The notes under the pieces are model-generated. The model was not told the DNA's origin. It made no database searches and saw only the letters and a program-made list of their open reading frames with translations. DNA of 13,241 nt. Source: an uncultured Acidobacteriota bacterium (GTDB taxonomy: Bacteria; Acidobacteriota; Terriglobia; Terriglobales; Acidobacteriaceae). The first letter of the stretch is position 1; each line of letters begins with the position of its first letter. The stretch is from positions 1 to 13,241 of the forward strand of contig CAIZGA010000060.1 of NCBI GenBank assembly GCA_903932385.1, given 5' to 3'. Position numbers and translations under genes: made by a program. Shown here piece by piece: positions 7,768 through 13,241 of the stretch.

Positions 7768-8700
7768 TCAATTCGTCGTGACGCCTGATGCTGGAAATTC
7801 TAATAATTGGAAACGGTTCTCTCCCAAACCGTAGCGATTCGTTGCAATGGCAAACAAGCCGCCATTCTGAGGAAGGCTGTGATTGCCCGCTGCGGCCGAT
7901 GTGACATAGAGCGTGCTGCCGTCGCTGCCGCCGAATGTACATGTCGTTGGATTGGGCACCGGCATCTCAATGATGCGATCCAACGTTCCGTCCGGTGCAA
8001 TACGTAGAATGCAGTTGCCGCCGTATCGGCAATTCCACAGATAGCCTTCATCATCCACGCAGGAACCATCCGGCAGACCGCGTTCGTGCGCGCCGAACCA
8101 CACGCACTCTTCGCTCAGCGTGCTATCTGCGGCAAAGCGGAAACGATAGATTTGGTTGCGTAAGGAATCGGCAGTGTAGAGAAAATTCCCATCGGGGTTC
8201 CACGCCACGGTGTTACCCACAATCAGTTCGCGTTTCCAAGTACGTTCGCGGCCGCTGCTGTCGAGTGAGAAAAATCGCCCCAGAGTTTTTTCAATGGGTA
8301 AATCACTGCCGTCTTCGGCGATGTTGTTCTGCATGGTGCCAATCCAAAGTTTTCCATTGGCATCGGCACGAGCATCATTGCAACGGGCGGCAGGCCACTC
8401 CGGCAGGCTGTAGATGGGGGCGGACCGCGTGTCGCTGGCTGGCTTCCAGAAAATCACGCCGGAGTTTTGCACTACCAGCAACACATCCGGCCGGGTTGTC
8501 AGCGTGAGCGCAGTGACCGGCTGCGGAAATTTCCATGTTTTCAATTCCCCGCTGGCAACAGTCAGCCGATGCACACGCGAGCCGTTGATGTCGGTCCAGT
8601 ACACGGCCTGTTCGCCGTCATGCCAGACCGCGCCCTCGCCACAAATATCGCCAACATCGGCTACGCATACGGGGTCGCCGAGAGAAAGTGTGGCGGCCAT
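7768..8700 (-). CDS. SMP-30/gluconolactonase/LRE-family sugar lactonase
   Basis: Predicted metal-dependent hydrolase of sugar lactones; 310 residues, no signal peptide, six-bladed beta-propeller. Expected metal ligands are Glu22 (ICGEGAVWH), Asn163 (GNTVAWNPDG) and Asp211 (GLPDGSCVDDEGYLW). Arg107 and Asn108 (RCNDARADANGKLW) fit the substrate-contact region. The start at 8700 has an excellent site (AAGGAG, 5 bases before) and begins at the usual family position; the frame runs upstream to 8862, but those 54 residues are not family-like and cross a palindrome. It is probably the first gene of a unit continuing into the GH51 arabinofuranosidase, which suggests L-arabinonolactone as substrate. 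That is inference, as the family also contains gluconolactonases and other lactonases. Confidence 0.9.
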   Translation of the reverse strand: MAATLSLGDPVCVADVGDICGEGAVWHDGEQAVYWTDINGSRVHRLTVASGELKTWKFPQPVTALTLTTRPDVLLVVQNSGVIFWKPASDTRSAPIYSLPEWPAARCNDARADANGKLWIGTMQNNIAEDGSDLPIEKTLGRFFSLDSSGRERTWKRELIVGNTVAWNPDGNFLYTADSLRNQIYRFRFAADSTLSEECVWFGAHERGLPDGSCVDDEGYLWNCRYGGNCILRIAPDGTLDRIIEMPVPNPTTCTFGGSDGSTLYVTSAAAGNHSLPQNGGLFAIATNRYGLGENRFQLLEFPASGVTTN

Positions 8701-8751
8701 ACGTTCTCCTTGCAGATTTGCTGCACTACTGAAGTTTAGAAAAGCAGCACA

Positions 8752-8770
8752 ATCACTATGACATAGTGAT
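8752..8770. promoter_or_regulatory. Perfect 19-bp palindrome between divergent sugar genes, likely operator
   Basis: ATCACTATG, one central A, then CATAGTGAT: both 9-base arms match perfectly. It lies in the 174-base gap between the SMP-30 start (8700) and the ThuA start (8875), which are transcribed away from each other, 51 bases from one and 104 from the other. That placement and the lack of any following T-run fit a dimeric repressor or activator site controlling one or both units, not a terminator. I do not recognise the binding protein family. The rest of the gap shows no gene and no clear sigma70 boxes. Confidence 0.6.
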
Positions 8771-8874
8771 GCGCAAGACAGACCTGCATGGATGATGGTA
8801 ACTTTCTTTCTACGTGAAAATACAGCGCCTGTGATGCTCCTCAGCCGGCGCCACGTTCCCAATCAGGAGGCACC

Positions 8875-9783
8875 TTGCGCACACGTAGAACGATTCTGTC
8901 CGCCCTCATCGCCATCATCCTTGGTGCAGCAACTCTCAACGCACAGACCACGCCGACACCGGCTCCGGCCGCACCAGCGGTGGACAATGTTACGCCGCCC
9001 ATTCGCACCAAGCCCATCCACCTGAAGCATGTGCTGGTCATTGGCGAGACCAAAGGCTTCCAGCATGATTCTGTCTCCGCCGCCATGGCCGCCATCTACA
9101 ACATGGGCCACAGCACCGGCCTGTGGGACACCGAGATGCGCACCGACACGGAGTTGCTGACCAAGAAAAAGCTCGGCGCCAATGCGAAGAACCTCGACTA
9201 CTTCGACTGCCTCATCTTTGCCAGCACCACCGGCGAACTGACCATGGACGACAGCCAGAAGGCCGATATGATTTCGTTCGTCAAAGACGACGGCAAGGGA
9301 TTTGTCGGCATCCATGCCGCGCTGGACACCAACTACAAGTGGCCGGAGTATGGCGAGATGATTGGCGGCTGGTTTGATCAGCATCCCTGGGGAACTTTTC
9401 AGGCTCCCATCATCAACGAAGACCCGAACTTCCCCGCCACACGCCACTTCCCTGCAGCCTTCACTAAGTACGACGAGATTTATCAGCCCAAAGCATGGTC
9501 GCGCGATAAGGTCCACGTTCTGCTGAGTCTGGACCCGAGCAAGCTGGATTACACCGGCCAGTACGCGCCGCGCATTCATCGCCCTGAGCATGACTTTGCC
9601 GTGGCGTGGGACAAGATGTACGGCAAGGGCCGTGTCTTTTATTCCACGCTCGGGCACACTGAAGAAGCGTGGGACGATCCTGACATTCAGAAGATGTACT
9701 TTGAAGCCATCAAGTGGGCACTGGGTATGACGGAAGGCAGCACCGCTACGCATCCCCGTCCGGCAGCTTCAGAAGGCAAGTAA
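8875..9783 (+). CDS. Secreted ThuA-domain protein
   Basis: Protein of 302 residues with a signal peptide (RTRRTILSALIAIILGAATLNAQ, cleavage near residue 23) and a Thr/Pro/Ala-rich linker to about residue 45. The rest is a ThuA-like domain with a class I glutamine-amidotransferase-like fold. Motifs include VLVIGETKGFQHDS at 53-66, GKGFVGIHAALDT at 140-152, GGWFDQHPWG at 164-173, DEIYQ at 200-204 and GRVFYSTLGHTEEAW at 252-266. ThuA proteins take part in sugar use, and ThuA with ThuB is linked to keto-sugar handling in rhizobial trehalose metabolism; this one would act in the periplasm. The start is TTG with AGGAGG 4 bases before it, which is convincing. It heads a plus-strand unit with the Gfo/Idh/MocA and isomerase genes. 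Reaction unknown. Confidence 0.92.
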   Translation: MRTRRTILSALIAIILGAATLNAQTTPTPAPAAPAVDNVTPPIRTKPIHLKHVLVIGETKGFQHDSVSAAMAAIYNMGHSTGLWDTEMRTDTELLTKKKLGANAKNLDYFDCLIFASTTGELTMDDSQKADMISFVKDDGKGFVGIHAALDTNYKWPEYGEMIGGWFDQHPWGTFQAPIINEDPNFPATRHFPAAFTKYDEIYQPKAWSRDKVHVLLSLDPSKLDYTGQYAPRIHRPEHDFAVAWDKMYGKGRVFYSTLGHTEEAWDDPDIQKMYFEAIKWALGMTEGSTATHPRPAASEGK

Positions 9784-9831
9784 CACAACAAACATCGCTG
9801 CGAAAGGAGCAGGCCGCAGGGCCAACGAAGA

Positions 9832-11007
9832 ATGAAACGAATTGGAATGGGACTGATTGGCCCGGGCTTTGTGGCGGCACATCATATTGATGCCGTTCGC
9901 AGGTTGGGAGACGTGGACATTGTTGCCATCGCCGGCTCCAGCCAGGCTTCGGCAGAACGCAAGGCACGCGAATACAAAGTGGACCGCGCATACGGCGACT
10001 TCAACGCGCTGATTGCCGACCCGGATATCCAGGTCATCCACAACACCACGCCGAACTATATGCACTTCCCCGTGGTGATGGCGATACTCGCAGCGGGCAA
10101 ACACGTCATCTCCGACAAGCCGCTGGCACTGAATCCTGAACAGGCACTGGCCATGCGTGATGCGGCGATTGCCGCCGGCGTCGGCCATGTGGTCACTTTC
10201 AACTATCGTGGCAATCCGCTGGTGCAGCAGGCTCGCGAAATGGTGGCGCAAGGCGCTGCGCGCGGCGTGAACTTTGTCCACGGATACTACCTGCAGGACT
10301 GGATGACGGATCCGAATGTATATTCGTGGCGTTCTGATGCAGCCAAGGGTGGCGCAACTTCTGCGCTGGGAGATATCGGTTCACACTGGTGCGATCTTGC
10401 CGAGCATGTCTCCGGCTTGAAGATTGATTCCGTGCTGGCTGACATCACTACAGTAATTCCCGTTCGCTACTCGGCCGGCGCATCGGCTGAGGCATTCAGC
10501 AAAGAAAATAAAGGCGAGCGCACGCCGGTGAAAGTGACCAGTGAAGATCTGGCCAGCGTTCTATTACGATTCGACAGCGGTGCCAAGGGATCCTTTTCTG
10601 TGGGACAAGTTTTACCCGGCCACAAGAATGATGTGGAGTTGGAAATCAATTCCAGCAAGCTCTCGCTCAAGTGGAGGCAGGAACAGCAGAACGAATTGTG
10701 GATTGGCCGCCATGACCAACCAAATGGATTAATGATGAAGGATCCGGGGCTGGTGAGCGGTGAAGCTCTGCGCTACACGCATCTTCCCGGCGGACATCAG
10801 GAATCCTGGGCCGATGCTTTCACTAACATCATCCGCGATGGTTATGCGTGGATTCGCAATGGCGCGGCGATGAAGGACAAGCCAGCCCCGCTTCCCACAT
10901 TCGACGACGGCTATCGTTCCACCTGCATTATTGACGCCATGCTGAAAAGCGCCCACGCCGGCGGAGTCTGGCAACGGGTGCATTACATGCCAGTCGGCAA
11001 AAAATAA
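9832..11007 (+). CDS. Gfo/Idh/MocA-family NAD(P)-dependent oxidoreductase
   Basis: Cytoplasmic sugar or cyclitol dehydrogenase, 391 residues, with no signal peptide. The N-terminal Rossmann domain has GLIGPGF at 7-13. The family's EKP motif appears as SDKPLAL at 94-100, with Lys96 the expected catalytic or binding lysine. The second-domain motif is LGDIGSHWCDLAEH at 179-192, with Asp181 and His185 as likely catalytic residues. The C-terminal alpha/beta domain carries the usual beta-sheet (GAKGSFSVGQVLPGHKNDVELEI). It lies 48 bases after the ThuA gene and 26 before the isomerase gene, so one operon is likely. The only good ribosome binding sequence (AAGGAG, 9804-9809) is 22 bases from the ATG, which is too far, and no closer in-frame start exists. 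Substrate unknown. Confidence 0.93.
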   Translation: MKRIGMGLIGPGFVAAHHIDAVRRLGDVDIVAIAGSSQASAERKAREYKVDRAYGDFNALIADPDIQVIHNTTPNYMHFPVVMAILAAGKHVISDKPLALNPEQALAMRDAAIAAGVGHVVTFNYRGNPLVQQAREMVAQGAARGVNFVHGYYLQDWMTDPNVYSWRSDAAKGGATSALGDIGSHWCDLAEHVSGLKIDSVLADITTVIPVRYSAGASAEAFSKENKGERTPVKVTSEDLASVLLRFDSGAKGSFSVGQVLPGHKNDVELEINSSKLSLKWRQEQQNELWIGRHDQPNGLMMKDPGLVSGEALRYTHLPGGHQESWADAFTNIIRDGYAWIRNGAAMKDKPAPLPTFDDGYRSTCIIDAMLKSAHAGGVWQRVHYMPVGKK

Positions 11008-11033
11008 GATCGTTCGACGCAAAGGAAATTGCC

Positions 11034-11993
11034 ATGAAACTTGGAGTCTTCACACCGCTGCTCGCACAACTGTCGTTGGATAAGGTCCTGGAAAAACTGA
11101 CCGGCCTCGGCGTCACCACGGTGGAACTTTCCACCGGCAACTATCCGGGCGATGCCCACTGCAAGTTGTCGATGCTGGAGAATGCCGCCGAACTGAAGGC
11201 CTTCCAGCAGACATTGGCGCGGCACGGCGTCGGCATCAGCGCACTTAGCTGTCATGGCAATCCATTGCATCCAGATAAAGCCCAAGCCGCTTTGGCCTCG
11301 GAGATCAATCGCAAGACCATCCTGCTGGCGGAAAAACTTGGTGTCAATACCGTGGTCGATTTTTCCGGCTGCCCCGGAAGCTCTCCCACATCGAATGAGC
11401 CCAACTGGGTCACCTGCCCATGGCCGCCAGAATATGGCACGATTCTGGATTGGCAATGGAAGGAAGTGGTCACGCCTTTCTGGGTGGAACGCGCAAAATT
11501 TGCCGAGCAACACGGCGTACGCATCGCGATTGAGATGCATCCCGGATTTGTTGTCTACAGCCCCGAGACGCTTCTGCGGTTGCGTACGATTGCCGGACCG
11601 GCCATCGGCTGCAATTACGACCCCAGCCACATGTTTTGGCAGGCGATTGATCCCATCGCCGCCATCCGCATCCTCGGCGACGCCATCTTCCACGTTCATG
11701 CCAAAGACACGCAGATGTACGCAGCCAACTTGCCGCGCACTGGCGTTCTGGACACCAAGCCCTACACCGATGAAGCGCATCGCGGTTGGATCTTCCGTAC
11801 CTGCGGCTTTGGCCACGGCGCGGAGTGGTGGAGGGAATTTGTTTCCACCCTGCGCATGTTCGGTTACGACCACGTTCTATCTATCGAACACGAGGACAGC
11901 CTGCTCTCGCCCGAAGAAGGCCTGACCAAGGCCGTTCGCTTTCTCGACGATGTTGTCATCAAAGAAAAGCCCGCCGCCGCCTGGTGGGTATAA
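11034..11993 (+). CDS. Sugar phosphate isomerase/epimerase-like TIM-barrel protein
   Basis: Cytoplasmic protein of 319 residues in the xylose-isomerase-like / AP-endonuclease-2 superfamily. The TIM barrel opens with KLGVFTPLL. Expected divalent-metal ligands are Glu167 (AIEMHPG), Asp196 (NYDPSH), His222 (HVHAKD) and Glu285 (SIEHED), all in the usual strand-end positions, so an active metal site is likely. Relatives isomerise or epimerise sugars, keto-sugars and inositols, and some cleave 3-keto glycosides; the sequence alone does not choose among these. The ATG is preceded by AAAGGA at good distance. It follows the Gfo/Idh/MocA gene by 26 bases, an association seen widely in bacterial sugar clusters, where the two proteins act in sequence on oxidised sugars. 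Confidence 0.92.
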   Translation: MKLGVFTPLLAQLSLDKVLEKLTGLGVTTVELSTGNYPGDAHCKLSMLENAAELKAFQQTLARHGVGISALSCHGNPLHPDKAQAALASEINRKTILLAEKLGVNTVVDFSGCPGSSPTSNEPNWVTCPWPPEYGTILDWQWKEVVTPFWVERAKFAEQHGVRIAIEMHPGFVVYSPETLLRLRTIAGPAIGCNYDPSHMFWQAIDPIAAIRILGDAIFHVHAKDTQMYAANLPRTGVLDTKPYTDEAHRGWIFRTCGFGHGAEWWREFVSTLRMFGYDHVLSIEHEDSLLSPEEGLTKAVRFLDDVVIKEKPAAAWWV

Positions 11994-12007
11994 ACAAAAT
12001 CTTCGCT

Positions 12008-12043
12008 GTTGCTTATGATGGTGGTGCAGCAACTCCCACCATC
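12008..12043 (+). promoter_or_regulatory. Overlapping inverted repeats upstream of the cytochrome gene
   Basis: GATGGTGG (12017-12024) pairs perfectly with CCACCATC (12036-12043) around an 11-base loop. A second, exclusive pairing is possible between GTTGC (12008-12012) and GCAAC (12029-12033). No T-run follows, so this is not a standard intrinsic terminator. It may be a Rho-linked 3' end hairpin, an RNA processing site between the sugar unit and the cytochrome unit, or a small leader switch. Confidence 0.35.
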
Positions 12044-12120
12044 CCGACAGACGAACAGTGAACATGCGTATGGGAGTTGTGTCTCAAATGCAGAACCAGA
12101 TGAACTATCGGAGCCAAACC

Positions 12121-13035
12121 ATGACGAAGTGCCATTCCATATCGATATGGATGATGCGTGCCGCAAGTGTGGCCGTAGTGACCATTGCATCTCTCAGCAC
12201 GCAGGCATATGTCCATGCGGCCTCTTCCCCGGCGGCATCGCCTGCACTGGCGCATTATCTGCAGGCCAGCAACGGCATGATGGCGCAGGCAGCACAGGCC
12301 AAAGCCCCGGCCCCCGCGCCGGTGGAAGTGCCTAAGCCAAGCAAGGAAGCTGAAGCCGGCGGTGCCGTATTCATGAACAACTGTGCCTTCTGCCATGGCC
12401 GCGATGCGGCCGGCGGCGAGTCCGGCCCCGACCTGACACGCGACAAGCTGGTGGCCGATGACAAAGACGGCGACAAAATTATTCCCGTGGTTCGCAACGG
12501 CCGCGCCAACACGGCAATGCCGGCATTCAGCCTGAACGATACCGACATGCAAAACCTGCAGGCATTCATCCACTATCGGGCGCTGGTCACGGCAACGCAA
12601 AAGGGCGGTCGCCGCGGCGTGGATGTTTCTGATCTGCAAACAGGCAATGCCGCCGACGGCAAAGCCTTCTTTGAAGGTGCAGGTGGCTGCAACAAATGCC
12701 ATTCAGCCACCGGAGATCTAGCCGGTATTGCCAACCGCTATGAAGGTCTGGCTCTCGAGATGCACATGCTCTACCCGGTCAATGCACGCACTGGCGGCAG
12801 CCACGCTAAAGTCACCGTGACCACGGCAGACGGCAAAACAGTTACCGGCGTCATCGCCTATCGCGACGACTTCACCATTGGCCTGCATGATTCGAACGGC
12901 GTCTATCACTCCTGGTCCACCAGCAAGGTGAAGTACACGATTGATGACCCGGTGCAGGCGCACATTGACCTGTTCCCGAAATACACCGACAAAAACGTGC
13001 ATGACCTGTTCGCCTACATTGAGACGCTGAAATAG
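12121..13035 (+). CDS. Secreted c-type cytochrome with two CxxCH motifs
   Basis: Periplasmic electron carrier of 304 residues. A signal peptide (to about residue 34, VHAA) is followed by an Ala/Pro-rich linker. The first cytochrome c domain has CAFCH at 88-92 and a probable axial Met133 in NTAMPAF. The second has CNKCH at 190-194. Inserted after it is a small beta-rich segment (KVTVTTADGKTVTGVIAYRDDFTIGL, about 230-255) resembling the one in heme-binding domains of planctomycetes and acidobacteria, ending in a helix VHDLFAYIETLK. The expected MP before that helix reads LFP, so the second heme may lack a Met ligand. The ATG at 12121 has CGGAG 7 bases before it; a longer GTG start at 12058 adds 21 unlikely residues. 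It sits 39 bases before a PQQ dehydrogenase gene and is its probable electron acceptor. Confidence 0.9.
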   Translation: MTKCHSISIWMMRAASVAVVTIASLSTQAYVHAASSPAASPALAHYLQASNGMMAQAAQAKAPAPAPVEVPKPSKEAEAGGAVFMNNCAFCHGRDAAGGESGPDLTRDKLVADDKDGDKIIPVVRNGRANTAMPAFSLNDTDMQNLQAFIHYRALVTATQKGGRRGVDVSDLQTGNAADGKAFFEGAGGCNKCHSATGDLAGIANRYEGLALEMHMLYPVNARTGGSHAKVTVTTADGKTVTGVIAYRDDFTIGLHDSNGVYHSWSTSKVKYTIDDPVQAHIDLFPKYTDKNVHDLFAYIETLK

Positions 13036-13074
13036 TTCAGCGCCGCCACAAGATTTGAAAGGTTGCAGACACCG

Positions 13075-13241
13075 ATGAAATCTCTGCCGAATCCGCAGAT
13101 TGCAAAGCGCGGCCTGATAGCCGCCATGGCCATTCTCTTGCTGGCCGGAATGCCGCATCGCCTGATGGCACAGGACCTGGAGCCGTCGCAGATTGAGCAT
13201 CCCAGCGCCGATAGCTGGCCAACCAACAACGGCGACTACAC
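13075..13241 (+). CDS. PQQ-dependent alcohol/sugar dehydrogenase, N-terminal fragment cut by the window end
   Basis: Only the first 55 codons are present. Residues 1-33 form a signal peptide with a basic start (KSLPNPQIAKR), a hydrophobic core (GLIAAMAILLLAGM) and likely cleavage at LMA before Q. The following segment ends SWPTNNGDYT, which resembles the WPxYNGDY opening of quinoprotein methanol/ethanol dehydrogenases with an eight-bladed propeller. Such enzymes oxidise alcohols or sugars in the periplasm and pass electrons to a cytochrome c, here probably the product of the gene 39 bases upstream. The calcium and PQQ ligands lie beyond the window, so the identification depends on this short motif and the context. 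Confidence 0.75.
   Translation, partial: MKSLPNPQIAKRGLIAAMAILLLAGMPHRLMAQDLEPSQIEHPSADSWPTNNGDY

Noticed and set aside
8701..8862. N-terminal extension of the SMP-30 protein to position 8862
   Set aside because: The extra 54 residues do not resemble the family, cross the perfect palindrome, and lack a good ribosome binding site, whereas the start at 8700 has one.
8863..9753. Open frame of about 296 codons on the minus strand opposite the ThuA gene
   Set aside because: Antisense to a clearly recognised gene, with no family motif; the plus-strand gene has a strong ribosome binding site and a signal peptide.
10983..11873. Open frame of about 296 codons on the minus strand opposite the isomerase gene
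   Set aside because: Antisense shadow of a well-supported TIM-barrel gene; no motifs and unnatural composition.

Overview
This is a bacterial chromosomal stretch whose gene content and protein style suggest an acidobacterium of the Terriglobales/Acidobacteriaceae type. The reasons are a secreted ThuA protein beside a Gfo/Idh/MocA oxidoreductase and a TIM-barrel isomerase, a cytochrome c of a kind familiar from soil acidobacteria, and the start of a PQQ alcohol dehydrogenase. This assignment is inferred from recalled family resemblance; no marker gene is present. Start codons are often not ATG: TTG starts with good ribosome binding sites are seen at three genes.

Left part (1-1214, minus strand): an N-terminal ROK-family transcription regulator whose C-terminal third is replaced near position 175 by sequence that is not ROK-like, followed upstream by a tRNA-Asn(GTT) with an encoded CCA and its own good sigma70-type promoter.

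Middle part (1346-8700, minus strand), read in order of transcription: an SMP-30/lactonase-family protein, a secreted GH51 alpha-L-arabinofuranosidase, a WcaI-like glycosyltransferase, GDP-mannose 4,6-dehydratase (gmd), GDP-L-fucose synthase (fcl), and a secreted CAP-domain protein. The first two suggest release and oxidative use of arabinose-type sugars. The next three convert GDP-mannose to GDP-L-fucose and add sugars to a lipid-linked exopolysaccharide precursor, as in colanic-acid-type clusters.

Right part (8875 to the end, plus strand), divergent from the SMP-30 gene: secreted ThuA-domain protein, Gfo/Idh/MocA oxidoreductase, sugar isomerase/epimerase, a secreted two-heme-motif cytochrome c, and the first 55 codons of a PQQ-dependent dehydrogenase. 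The first three look like a sugar-modifying cassette, possibly of the keto-sugar type; the last two look like a periplasmic alcohol or sugar oxidation pair passing electrons to cytochrome c.

The 174-base gap between the two divergent sugar units carries a perfect 19-bp palindrome, the best operator candidate in the window. No CRISPR array, rRNA, complete insertion sequence or origin was seen. Apart from the unassigned first ~175 bases there is no gene-free stretch over 300 bases.
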